Assembly: GCA_958428365.1 (NCBI GenBank)
Contig: CAUAFT010000003.1
Coordinates: 1 to 64,000, forward strand
Origin: an uncultured Lachnospiraceae bacterium
GTDB lineage: Bacteria; Bacillota; Clostridia; Lachnospirales; Lachnospiraceae
DNA length: 64,000 bases
Direction: 5' to 3'
Part shown: positions 41,835 to 50,085 of the stretch, piece by piece
Layout: each line of letters starts with the position of its first letter
Position numbering within the stretch: position 1 is the first letter of the stretch
Notes under the pieces: model-generated
Databases searched by the model: none
Seen by the model: only the letters and a program-made list of their open reading frames with translations
Told to the model about the DNA's origin: nothing
Position numbers and translations under genes: made by a program

Positions 41835-42689
41835 TCACTTGTCCCCATTTATATTTCTAAAATCCAATACGGCTATGCCATCAATATCATCAATCCTCAT
41901 TTCTGTTTGCAACCATTCTAAATTTTCCCCTCTTCTATCTACAAACATTTTAAAATAATCTGGTATTCCGATTCCAGAATGCTTTATTCCATACACTCCT
42001 TGAACAGAATCATTTAGTATTTTTTCTCTGTTGTGCAGTATATGCTTCCTATTAAACTGATCCAACACGCTTTCAATATCATTACGGAATAATAGATCTA
42101 ATAACGATAACTTTAATGCCTTATTTACAATATCCGTATCTCGCAGTTTGTGCCTTGGATATTTATATAATTCCTTATATACCTTTAATGACGGAGATAC
42201 ATAACATCCATTTTCACAACTATCACACCAATAAATAACAGAACTATCAATATATGGAAATTCATCAATTTGTTTATTTATATCCACAGGTGCAGTAGAA
42301 TAATACAAATATAAAGGGAAAGCATTTTTGTATTTTGCTGTTTCCATAAGCAGATCTATTTGATAGCCATTTTTATTTCCATAAGACAATAACGGATAAT
42401 TATCTCTGCCATTGGAAAGTAATTTTTTAGCCTGCACTAAAAATCTATAGGCATTATATTCTTTACCATATCTTGGAGTTAAAATCCACCATTCCCAATC
42501 AGCACCATTGTTTGCTTCCTTATGTCTTGTGAACTCCTGATAGTATAGATTAGAACAATGTTCTGACGTATAATATAGTAACCAATCCGTTAGAGATTCT
42601 TCTTTTACGTTTGGTTGTTTATTTAACCAATCATAAATTTCTCTAGAGCTGTCGTGAAATACCACTATTCTTCTCCTCTCTTGTAACAC
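41835..42689 (-). CDS. DUF6615-like protein, putative nuclease fold
   Basis: This intact 284-residue ORF has REIYDWLNKQ and ESLTDWLLYYTSE near the N-terminus, then NNGADWEWWILT and RFLVQAKKLL. The GAD...QxK arrangement resembles a PD-(D/E)XK-type nuclease core (inference). I associate the pattern with DUF6615 but cannot confirm it. It is AT-rich relative to the flanks and begins five bases after the rlmD extension stop, in the same orientation. The C-terminal part has no motif I know. The start has AGGAG-like GAGAGGAG upstream. Confidence 0.6.
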   Translation of the reverse strand: MLQERRRIVVFHDSSREIYDWLNKQPNVKEESLTDWLLYYTSEHCSNLYYQEFTRHKEANNGADWEWWILTPRYGKEYNAYRFLVQAKKLLSNGRDNYPLLSYGNKNGYQIDLLMETAKYKNAFPLYLYYSTAPVDINKQIDEFPYIDSSVIYWCDSCENGCYVSPSLKVYKELYKYPRHKLRDTDIVNKALKLSLLDLLFRNDIESVLDQFNRKHILHNREKILNDSVQGVYGIKHSGIGIPDYFKMFVDRRGENLEWLQTEMRIDDIDGIAVLDFRNINGDK

Positions 42690-42694
42690 AGACT

Positions 42695-43009
42695 TTATAT
42701 AACCTCAAAATGCTTCAAAGCATCTTTAATAGCTTCTACTTTTTCCGCCGTCGGATGCTTCCTCGGCTGCTTTAATTCTTCTACCGCATTAGGGGCATCG
42801 TACATCGGCAAGTCTAAATCCCTCTTTACCTCTGCGATGTATGCGGTATGTACTTTGAAGCCGTATTTTGCTTCTATGTACTCCTTAATCATCTTATAGG
42901 TCACTCGCTCTTTCGGCTTGTACGCTTCGGCTCTCTTAGCAATATTATCAAGCGGCACTTTGCCTTCGCCCTCGCCAAACTCTACTTTTACGTTGATTAC
43001 GCTGTCGGT
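42695..43009 (-). CDS. C-terminal extension of RlmD, out of frame (-1)
   Basis: Reading in the -1 frame from the A6 run (43009-43014) gives 104 residues starting TDSVINVKVEFGEGEGKVPL and including KPKERVTYKMIKEYIEAKYG, FKVHTAYIAEVKRDL and KHPTAEKVEAIKDALKHFEV. Such a domain is, as I recall, joined to 23S rRNA methyltransferases in related Lachnospiraceae. There is no ribosome binding site or good start within it, so it is either a broken tail of rlmD or reached by frameshifting on CACAAAAAACC. Confidence 0.6.
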   Translation of the reverse strand, partial: TDSVINVKVEFGEGEGKVPLDNIAKRAEAYKPKERVTYKMIKEYIEAKYGFKVHTAYIAEVKRDLDLPMYDAPNAVEELKQPRKHPTAEKVEAIKDALKHFEVI

Positions 43010-44406
43010 TTTTTGTGGGAAAGCATTACTACCGTCTCAATCCCCGTAGTCTGCGGAAACATATCCACACAACAAATCCTCTCCGGCTCATACCCTCTCG
43101 CCATCAACACCTCCAGATCCCTCGCCAGACTCGTAGGTTTGCAGGAGATATAAACCATCTGATCCACCCCATACCGTATGATCTTCTCCAACGCCTTCGG
43201 ATGAATCCCATCCCTCGGCGGATCCAACACAATGAAATCCGGCTTCTCCTCAATCTCATCCAACACTTTTAAGACATCCCCCGCCAAAAATTCACAATTC
43301 TTCAATCCATTCAGCTCTGCGTTCTCCTTCGCCGCCTCCACCGCTTCTTCCACGATCTCAACACCGATTACTTTTCTGGCAACGGGAGCCAAGATCTGCG
43401 CAATGGTTCCAGTTCCGCTGTACAGGTCATAGACCAGCTTTCCATCGCCCGCATCGGCAATATAATCCCTCGCCGTCTCGTAAAGCACTTCCGCCCCCAG
43501 AGAATTTGTCTGGAAAAAGGAAAACGGCGTGATTCGAAACCGCAATCCCAGCAATTCCTCATAGAAAAATTCCTGTCCATACAAAAGCTCCGTATGCTCA
43601 TTGATAATAGCGTCCGCCACACTGTCGTTCTGCGTATTTAAGATTCCAACGATCCGCCCCTCCAACTGCAATGCACACAGGGCTTCCACCATCTCTTTTA
43701 ACAGTTCTTCTTTGAGTATTCCATCTACTTCCTGGGTCGTAGTCACCAGATCAATAAGGATCTCCCCGGTTTTCACCGCCTTACGCACTAGGAGATGACG
43801 CAGATATCCCACATGACTCATCTTGTGGTAAAAAGGTACGTTCCGTTCCGTAAAAAAATCCAACACACATCTTAAAATCTTAGAATAATCCTCATCCACG
43901 ATCCGGCATCCGTCCACCGTCACGATGTCATGAAAACTTCCTCTTTTGTGCATCCCAAGGCTCAAAGGTCCATCCTTGACCTCGTCTCCAAAAGAAAACT
44001 CCATCTTATTGCGGTATGCAAGATGATTCGGACTCTCCTTGATCCCCTCAAAAAACTCTTCTATCTTCTTTCCGTTTGCCTCCAAAACAGGCGATAACAG
44101 TCCCTTCACCTGAGACGCCTTGATCTCAAGCTGCTTTTCATAAGGGACTCCCTGGTACATACAGCCGCCGCATTTTCCAAAGTATGTACAGGCAGCTTCC
44201 GTTTCCAGATGGGATTTCTCCAAAACCTCCAACAGACGTCCTTCCGCCTTCCCCTTTCGCATTTTATTTATGGAAAAACGGATTTTCTGCCCTGGGATCA
44301 CATTTTTTATAAGAACCTTCCTCTCTTCACCTTCCACCCGGACGATCCCTTTATTGGGAAACTCCACAACTTCCACGATCCCTTCTAAAACCTGTCCTTT
44401 TTTCAT
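42997..44406 (-). CDS. rlmD: 23S rRNA (uracil-5-)-methyltransferase, RlmD/RumA family
   Basis: This 469-residue SAM-dependent enzyme methylates a uridine in 23S rRNA. It shows an N-terminal TRAM domain (about 1-60), [4Fe-4S] cysteines in CTYFGKCGGCMYQG with the fourth further on, the SAM motif LVYDLYSGTGTIAQIL, and the catalytic region VLDPPRDGIHPKAL followed by the nucleophile Cys in MVYISCKPTSLARDL. The core is full length. The stop comes soon after TGIETVVMLSHKK, at an A6 run, where the frame of a C-terminal extension diverges by -1. The ATG at 44406 follows AGGAGA. The 3' end is the boundary of the accessory island. Confidence 0.93.
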   Translation of the reverse strand: MKKGQVLEGIVEVVEFPNKGIVRVEGEERKVLIKNVIPGQKIRFSINKMRKGKAEGRLLEVLEKSHLETEAACTYFGKCGGCMYQGVPYEKQLEIKASQVKGLLSPVLEANGKKIEEFFEGIKESPNHLAYRNKMEFSFGDEVKDGPLSLGMHKRGSFHDIVTVDGCRIVDEDYSKILRCVLDFFTERNVPFYHKMSHVGYLRHLLVRKAVKTGEILIDLVTTTQEVDGILKEELLKEMVEALCALQLEGRIVGILNTQNDSVADAIINEHTELLYGQEFFYEELLGLRFRITPFSFFQTNSLGAEVLYETARDYIADAGDGKLVYDLYSGTGTIAQILAPVARKVIGVEIVEEAVEAAKENAELNGLKNCEFLAGDVLKVLDEIEEKPDFIVLDPPRDGIHPKALEKIIRYGVDQMVYISCKPTSLARDLEVLMARGYEPERICCVDMFPQTTGIETVVMLSHKKPTA

Positions 44407-44433
44407 GTCTTCTCCTATCACTGATCTATTTCA

Positions 44434-44466
44434 TAAAAAAAGACTGCAATCCATGCAGCCTTTTTT
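44434..44466. terminator. terminator between the 83-residue gene and rlmD
   Basis: AAAAAAAGACTGCA (44435-44448) and TGCAGCCTTTTTT (44454-44466) form a stem with a 5-nt loop and one mismatch, with A and T runs on both sides. On the minus strand it ends the transcript of the preceding gene. Confidence 0.75.
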
Positions 44467-44477
44467 CTCTCATTTGA

Positions 44478-44726
44478 TTATTCTGAGTCTTTCTCGTCTT
44501 CTGCTTCATCCTCATCATCGAAAAAGTCATCTTCTTCGTCTTCAAAATCATCCTCGAAGTCCTCCAGATAATCCGGTGCGAAGAAACGATATACCGCATA
44601 AGCGATTCCTGCCACTGCTGCGATTACACCGATCACTGCCAGTACGGTAAGAAACTTCTTATTGCACTTTTCCTCTTCTTCTTTCTTCTTCAATACCTCA
44701 TTAAGCAACTCTTCCACTCTGTTCAT
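44478..44726 (-). CDS. small single-pass membrane protein with acidic tail
   Basis: This is an 82-residue protein: a basic/acidic N-terminal helix (VEELLNEVLKKKEEEEKCNK), one membrane segment (about 25-46, FLTVLAVIGVIAAVAGIAYAV), then an almost wholly Asp/Glu tail. The family is unnamed; similar proteins occur in Lachnospiraceae. AAGGAG is eight bases before the ATG at 44726. It stands alone between pcrA and rlmD, ending in a terminator. Confidence 0.7.
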   Translation of the reverse strand: MNRVEELLNEVLKKKEEEEKCNKKFLTVLAVIGVIAAVAGIAYAVYRFFAPDYLEDFEDDFEDEEDDFFDDEDEAEDEKDSE

Positions 44727-44885
44727 AGCCACCGCTCCTTTATTTTTTATTTTATGAAGTGCTGATTTCGTTTTATTTCATTCAGTATATCATATTTTCC
44801 CCCATTGTCCTATACAAAATTCAAAATTTTCTTAAAATTTTATAATTTTGTTCTTTACGACAAATCCACAATGCCAATCAAAAAA

Positions 44886-47114
44886 TCACACCTTTTTCAG
44901 CTTCGCAAAAGAAGCGAACATTTTCTTGGTTCCCACTTTGTCAAAGTCCACGGTCACCTCAAAATCCCTGCCTCCCCGGACAATGGAGGTTACCTCTCCT
45001 TCCCCGAACTTTATGTGTTTTACCCGGTCTCCTTCCCGATATCCTAAGGCTTCCGGATCTCCCGGTGTGCCAAAAGATTTTCCGGTCTGTGGCATTCCGT
45101 AAGGTTTTGTCTGGAACGCCTTTTTCGCCTGCTGGTAAGCCTGCTGCTTTGGAAGCTCCCGAACCCGTTCTTTTCGCACGGCTCCGGTCAGAAGCTCCCT
45201 TGGGATCTCCTTTACGAACCGGGAGACTTTATTGTACTGCGTCTCCCCCCGCACCATTCTCTGTCTGGCGCAGGTAATGGCCAGATTCTGCTTCGCTCTG
45301 GTAATGCCCACATAGGCAAGACGGCGTTCTTCCTCCAGCTCCGCCACGGAATCGTCGGACACAATGCTCATATAACTTGGAAACAGTCCGTCTTCCATTC
45401 CCGCCAGATAGACCTGTGGAAATTCCAGTCCTTTGGCGCTGTGAAGCGTCATTAGCACCACATAGTCCTGGTCTTCGTCCAGACTGTCGATATCCGCCAC
45501 AAGCGCCACCTCTTCCAAAAATCCGCTTAGGGTAGGCTGTTCACCGTTTTCCTCACAGGCGTCCTCATAAGCCGCCGCTTTACTGATCAGCTCGTCGATA
45601 TTTTCAATTCTTGCCTGGGCTTCCTCGGTGTCCTCCGCCTCCAGCTCCGCCACATAACCTGTCTGCTCAATGATATCTTTTAAAAGCTCTGACACTCCAA
45701 GGATCTCCACCTTGGAACGCATTGCCTGAATGAACAGAACAAAGGGCTTGATCTTAGCCGCTGCCCGTCCCAGCGTCGTGATCTCATCCGCCGCCCGCAG
45801 CGCATTGTAAAAGCTCAGTCCCTGCTGATCGGCATATTCCTGGACCCTGGAAAGGGTGGTCGCCCCAATTCCCCGTTTTGGCACGTTGATGATCCGGCGC
45901 ACTGCCAGATCGTCTCTGGCATTGTCAACGGTTTTCAGATAGCAGAGCAGATCTTTGATCTCCTTCCTCGCATAGAAGTTGACGCCGCCCACGATCTTAT
46001 AGGGGATATTGCTGACCACAAAACGCTCTTCAAAGAGGCGGGACTGGGCGTTGGTGCGATAGAGGATCGCACAGTCCTTATACTGATAAGCGCCGGATTC
46101 CACTTTTTTGCGGATGTCTCCCGCTATGTACTGTGCTTCCTCCTGAGCTGTCTCGAATTGCTGGAAGTCAATCTTTTCCCCTTCCCCGTTATCCGTCCAG
46201 AGCGCCTTCTCCTTACGACCCTCGTTGTTGCGGATCACGCCGTTTGCCGCATCCAGGATGGTCTGGGTGGAGCGGTAATTCTGCTCTAGTTTTATCACCT
46301 TCGCATCCGGAAAATGTTTCTCAAAGTTCAGGATATTATAAATATTTGCACCCCGAAACTTATAGATAGACTGGTCGTCGTCTCCCACCACGCAGAGATT
46401 CTGATATTTGGAAGCGAGAATCCTTATCAGTTCAAACTGCGCCGTATTGGTATCCTGATACTCGTCCACCATAATATATTTAAAACGTTCCTGATAGTAA
46501 TCCAGCACCTCGGCGTCCGTTTTCAAAAGCTCCACGGTTTTCATGATCAGATCGTCAAAATCCAGAGCATTGTTCTTCTTAAGCGCCGCCTGGTATTCCC
46601 GATAGACCTCCGCCTGTTTTTGCTTGTGATAATCTCCCACTGCCGAGAGGGCAAATGCCGTCGGATCGATCAGCTCGTCCTTAGCAGAAGAGATCGCCCC
46701 CAAAAAGGAACGCTCCTTGTAGATCTTCGTATCGATCTCAAGGCGTTTACAGATATCCTTCATAAGGGTCTTCTGGTCATCCGTATCGTAGATGGTAAAA
46801 TTATTGTCATAACCAAGACGGTCGATATGGCGTCTTAAGATCCGCACACAGGTGGAATGGAAGGTGGAGACCCAGATACTCTCCGAACCGTAGCCTACCT
46901 GATCGCCGATCCTCTCCTTCATCTCCCCCGCCGCCTTATTGGTAAAAGTGATCGCCATAATATTGTAGGGATTCACTCCCTTTTCTTCTATTAAATAAGC
47001 AGTCCTGTGGGTCAATACCCTGGTCTTGCCCGAACCGGCTCCCGCTAAGATCAGCACCGGTCCCTCCGTATGAAAAACAGCCTCCTGCTGCATTGAATTT
47101 AACTTTTCGTACAT
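44886..47114 (-). CDS. pcrA: ATP-dependent DNA helicase PcrA/UvrD
   Basis: PcrA is a superfamily 1 3'-5' helicase for repair and replication-fork clearing. The 742 residues hold motif I AGAGSGKTRVL, motif II VDEYQDTN, motif III VVGDDDQSIYKFRGA, motif IV QNYRST, motif V TLHSAKGLEFPQV and motif VI EERRLAYVGITRAKQ. The C-terminal end (from about 690) is a Tudor-like tail with GDRVKHIKFGEGEV, typical of PcrA. AAGGGG precedes the ATG. No partner genes are adjacent. Confidence 0.96.
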   Translation of the reverse strand: MYEKLNSMQQEAVFHTEGPVLILAGAGSGKTRVLTHRTAYLIEEKGVNPYNIMAITFTNKAAGEMKERIGDQVGYGSESIWVSTFHSTCVRILRRHIDRLGYDNNFTIYDTDDQKTLMKDICKRLEIDTKIYKERSFLGAISSAKDELIDPTAFALSAVGDYHKQKQAEVYREYQAALKKNNALDFDDLIMKTVELLKTDAEVLDYYQERFKYIMVDEYQDTNTAQFELIRILASKYQNLCVVGDDDQSIYKFRGANIYNILNFEKHFPDAKVIKLEQNYRSTQTILDAANGVIRNNEGRKEKALWTDNGEGEKIDFQQFETAQEEAQYIAGDIRKKVESGAYQYKDCAILYRTNAQSRLFEERFVVSNIPYKIVGGVNFYARKEIKDLLCYLKTVDNARDDLAVRRIINVPKRGIGATTLSRVQEYADQQGLSFYNALRAADEITTLGRAAAKIKPFVLFIQAMRSKVEILGVSELLKDIIEQTGYVAELEAEDTEEAQARIENIDELISKAAAYEDACEENGEQPTLSGFLEEVALVADIDSLDEDQDYVVLMTLHSAKGLEFPQVYLAGMEDGLFPSYMSIVSDDSVAELEEERRLAYVGITRAKQNLAITCARQRMVRGETQYNKVSRFVKEIPRELLTGAVRKERVRELPKQQAYQQAKKAFQTKPYGMPQTGKSFGTPGDPEALGYREGDRVKHIKFGEGEVTSIVRGGRDFEVTVDFDKVGTKKMFASFAKLKKV

Positions 47115-47204
47115 AGTTTTCCCCTTATCGTTTCTGTCATTCTTATTCTCTGTTCAAGGCTAGCATTTTTCCGTCGGGGTGTCAATGTCGGAAATGAAAA
47201 ATCC

Positions 47205-47233
47205 TTTACTTTAAAACTTTAGTATGTTAAACT
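47205..47233 (+). promoter_or_regulatory. promoter of the YerC-like gene
   Basis: TTTACT (47205-47210), a 17-bp spacer and TAAACT (47228-47233), plus strand, with about 65 nt of leader. Confidence 0.5.
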
Positions 47234-47300
47234 GTCTGTAGGTGCTTTGTATCTGGAAATACATCACACAACTAAGGATTAATCAAAGGAGATTGAGGAT

Positions 47301-47594
47301 ATGAGTAAAAATGTCCACACGGATGCAGTCAACCATTTATTTGACGCCATCCTGTCTTTAGAAAACAAGGAGGAATGTTATCGTTTTTTTGAGGACGTCT
47401 GTACCGTTAATGAGCTGCTCTCTCTGTCACAGCGCTACGAAGTAGCCCGGATGCTGCGTGCACAGAAGACTTATTTGGATATTGCGGAAAAGACCGGGGC
47501 TTCTACAGCCACGATCAGCCGTGTCAACCGTTCGTTGAATTATGGAAATGATGGGTATGATATGGTGTTTGAAAGGATTCCGTTAGATGAATGA
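47301..47594 (+). CDS. YerC/YecD-type TrpR-like protein
   Basis: This 97-residue DNA-binding protein of the Trp repressor-like family lies beside pcrA, as yerC does in Bacillus. The helix-turn-helix region is KTYLDIAEKTGASTATISRV (about 62-81), preceded by LSLSQRYEVARMLRA. Its targets are not known. A strong AAGGAG site precedes the ATG, and a wobble-rich terminator follows. Confidence 0.9.
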   Translation: MSKNVHTDAVNHLFDAILSLENKEECYRFFEDVCTVNELLSLSQRYEVARMLRAQKTYLDIAEKTGASTATISRVNRSLNYGNDGYDMVFERIPLDE

Positions 47595-47603
47595 TGTGTA
47601 AAA

Positions 47604-47631
47604 GGGGCTGTGTGGTACGGCTTCTTTTTTT
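47604..47631 (+). terminator. terminator of the YerC-like gene
   Basis: GGGGCTGT (47604-47611) and ACGGCTTC (47617-47624) pair with three G-U pairs, followed by T7. Confidence 0.6.
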
Positions 47632-47700
47632 GTTGATGGAAAATTAAAGGCTGTGTAACGTACAGATGTTAGTTCCACCGGGATACATTTGGTCATTACA

Positions 47701-47732
47701 AAAGGCGGCACAGCTTTTGCTGTACCGCTTTT
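47701..47732. terminator. terminator downstream of the DUF1836 gene
   Basis: GCGGCACAGC and GCTGTACCGC form a 10-bp stem with one mismatch around TTTT, with A's on the left and T's on the right. It lies just beyond the DUF1836 stop and could work on both strands. Confidence 0.7.
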
Positions 47733-47755
47733 ATACGTATGTTGCTCCGATAACC

Positions 47756-48406
47756 CTATTTTTTTGATTTTTTGTCTCTCTGGCTCTTAATCTCTTTCTT
47801 GTTCTTTTCCGGCATCTCATCAATTATTTTTTCAATCAGCATTTTTTTGATGTAGACGTCAAAACTCAGCTCGCAGATAAATGCAAATGTCTGTAAAAAT
47901 TCCCGATCCTCCCCACTGAGATCTTCATATTCTGTAAAGGTCTTTTGGCTGATATTATATTTTCTCCCCAGATCCTTCAAGAGGTTCTTCGTCTCTTCAT
48001 TTTCTAAGCTGAACACCTCCTGATATATGTCCGTCATATTCAGAGGGCTCTTAGGCTTCTTTCCAAAATATTTGTCTGTGATCGGATTCAGGATCCGCTG
48101 AATATCGCTGATACTCAGGATGTTTTTCAGATAATATATGAAAATCAGACAGAGGATATGCTCCCTGGAATACTTCTTCTTTTCCGGGGGAGGCAGAAGA
48201 TCATTCTTCGCATAGTTGTTGATCATGGTCTTTGTTAAAATCTTATCCTCCGGGTGCCGTTTAGACGCCTCCAGCTGAGAATCCATAAAAGTGGTCACCT
48301 GATCCATATAAAGATCAATGTTCGGCAGATCTTCCGGTTTTACATAGTCTATCTCATGCAGTGTCTTAATAATACTGTTCAAAAAATCTTTCATATCGAT
48401 TGTCAT
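47756..48406 (-). CDS. DUF1836 domain protein
   Basis: This 216-residue cytoplasmic protein is helical and basic, with TKTMINNYAKNDLLPPPEKKKYSREHILCLIFIYYLKNIL given here only by its ends (TKTMINNYAKNDLLPPP and REHILCLIFIYYLKN). This resembles a MerR-like winged helix, and DUF1836 proteins are thought to be regulators; targets are unknown. The start has GAGGTG upstream. It has a strong promoter and stands alone. Confidence 0.85.
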   Translation of the reverse strand: MTIDMKDFLNSIIKTLHEIDYVKPEDLPNIDLYMDQVTTFMDSQLEASKRHPEDKILTKTMINNYAKNDLLPPPEKKKYSREHILCLIFIYYLKNILSISDIQRILNPITDKYFGKKPKSPLNMTDIYQEVFSLENEETKNLLKDLGRKYNISQKTFTEYEDLSGEDREFLQTFAFICELSFDVYIKKMLIEKIIDEMPEKNKKEIKSQRDKKSKK

Positions 48407-48424
48407 AAGTTCACCTCAGAACTT

Positions 48425-48453
48425 ATTATATAGTATTAAAAACTACTTGTAAA
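48425..48453 (-). promoter_or_regulatory. promoter of the DUF1836 gene
   Basis: TTTACA (48448-48453), a 17-bp spacer and perfect TATAAT (48425-48430), minus strand, 19 bp from the ATG. Confidence 0.75.
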
Positions 48454-48512
48454 GACCTTGATACTCTGATTTTTCAACCTTAAAAGAAACTTTTCTTTTT
48501 CATCCTATTTTT

Positions 48513-49232
48513 TTAATAAATGTAATAGTTCAGGTATTCTCTCAGCATTTCCGGTCTGGCATTGACTACCAGCTCCTCAGGAAAGTCCACATCCTCCAGC
48601 ACCTTCACCGCTTGTTGATGCTCTCCCACTGCAAGATCCAGATGAGCGTCGGAATCCAGCACCACCGGAACCTGATAAGCCTTGCACAGCTCCAACATCT
48701 CATAGTAGGCTTCCTTAGCATTCCCCCGATAACTGGTTGGCAGAAGGGAGGAATTGTTTACCTCCAAAAGAACATGGTGCTCCTTCGCCCCGGCAACCAG
48801 CTCCTTATAAACAATGGGAAATCTGGAATCGTCCGGGTGCCCGATGATATTGACATAGGGGTTTTTCATCACGTTCAAATAGGCTCTGGTGTTCTCCTCC
48901 CTGTTCCCGCTGACATAACACGGCAGATGGATGCTGGCGATCCCAAGATCCATCTCCCTTAAGACCCTCTCTGTCATATCCACATGCCCCTCTGGATCGA
49001 GAATGTTCAGCTCCACACCGTGGAGAACCGTCATGCCCTCCCTCTCCCTTGGAAGGATGCGAAAGTTCTGAAAATACATCTCGGTACAGCTTCCGTTCAT
49101 CCTTGGGGCATGTTCCGTGATGGCATAGATTTCCAGTCCTTTCTTCCATGCGGCCGCTATCATTTCATTCATGGTGCTATAAGCGTGTCCGCTGGCGATG
49201 GTATGGGTGTGTAAGTCAACCAGATCTCTCAT
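48513..49232 (-). CDS. PHP-domain phosphatase (YcdX-like)
   Basis: This 239-residue metal-dependent phosphoesterase of the PHP superfamily has the metal-binding motif DLHTHTIASGHAYST, AITEHAPRM, LHGVELNI, IIGHPDDSRF and a C-terminal DSDAHLD. Relatives bind a trinuclear zinc site. The substrate is unknown. AGGAG precedes the ATG. It is monocistronic. Confidence 0.92.
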   Translation of the reverse strand: MRDLVDLHTHTIASGHAYSTMNEMIAAAWKKGLEIYAITEHAPRMNGSCTEMYFQNFRILPREREGMTVLHGVELNILDPEGHVDMTERVLREMDLGIASIHLPCYVSGNREENTRAYLNVMKNPYVNIIGHPDDSRFPIVYKELVAGAKEHHVLLEVNNSSLLPTSYRGNAKEAYYEMLELCKAYQVPVVLDSDAHLDLAVGEHQQAVKVLEDVDFPEELVVNARPEMLREYLNYYIY

Positions 49233-49337
49233 ATTGTACTCCTGTTCTTTTATATATTATTTTTTAATTTTAACACTTCCAATTACGAATCAGTTCATAT
49301 CTATTTTTGCGCGGAATTGCTTCACTATAAAAACTTT

Positions 49338-49886
49338 CTAATCTAAGTATGATTCTACCAATTCATAGATTCTTGCCTTTGTAAGCTCCGCAGCCTTTTG
49401 GTTTTCCACCATGGACTGCATACTTCCTCCCTCATATTCGGTTCCGGCTTCTTTCACCTGCTGCTCTTTTTCTATAATCCAGTTCCTCTCTTCCTCAGTG
49501 AGCTTTTTCATGGCTTCCTCATCCAGCGTATCCTTTAATCTGCCCCAGATCTGATTTAACTCAGTATCCCATAACTGATATAATTCTGCGGTCAGCGTGT
49601 TCAGTTCCCCCTGGGTCAATTCCTCATTTTGGATTCGGTTCTGTAAAGCGGCAGCTTGTTCTTCAACAGATGCCAGTTCTTTCTCTGTGGAAGTATCGCT
49701 ATTTTTTTCATTTACATTCTCTATATCAGAATCCTTTTCTTCCGGCTCATCATTCTCTTCTGTAATTTCTTCTAAAACTGTCTCTTCCGGCTCCGTTTTC
49801 TGCTCTTTCCCTGTACTGCAGCCTCCCAGGATAAGCAATCCCAGCGTCATACTAGAAACAGCTAATACTGCCTGATATCTCTTCAT
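49338..49886 (-). CDS. lipoprotein with DUF1311/LprI-like domain
   Basis: This is a 182-residue lipoprotein: signal peptide MKRYQAVLAVSSMTLGLLI with lipobox LGGC, a Glu/Asp/Ser-rich linker (about 25-70), then a helical DUF1311-like domain with WDTELNQIWGRLKDTL and LTEEERNWIIEKE. The family includes lysozyme-inhibitor-type proteins, but many members are uncharacterised. The start at 49886 is chosen for a standard signal peptide with GAGG upstream; an ATG 11 codons earlier would give an odd extended N-terminus. Confidence 0.8.
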   Translation of the reverse strand: MKRYQAVLAVSSMTLGLLILGGCSTGKEQKTEPEETVLEEITEENDEPEEKDSDIENVNEKNSDTSTEKELASVEEQAAALQNRIQNEELTQGELNTLTAELYQLWDTELNQIWGRLKDTLDEEAMKKLTEEERNWIIEKEQQVKEAGTEYEGGSMQSMVENQKAAELTKARIYELVESYLD

Positions 49887-49985
49887 TCTGGATACCTCTT
49901 TCTTCCAGTTTGTTTTCATTTTAAAATAATTCTCCTCCCCCGTCAACAAATAGACAAACGGCAAATAATAAATACAAATAATAAA

Positions 49986-50039
49986 GGAGCCGTCGCACGA
50001 CATCTTTTATCAGAATCACATAATTAGTGCGGCAGCTCC
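49986..50039 (-). terminator. terminator of the kdgK-eda-symporter operon
   Basis: GGAGCCGTCGCAC (49986-49998) and GTGCGGCAGCTCC (50027-50039) pair over 13 positions with two mismatches; on the minus strand the stem is followed by TTTATTATTTG. Confidence 0.7.
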
Positions 50040-50085
50040 GTCATCGTTCTTTACGGTTCCATTTCTTCTATTTTTTCCATATCTA

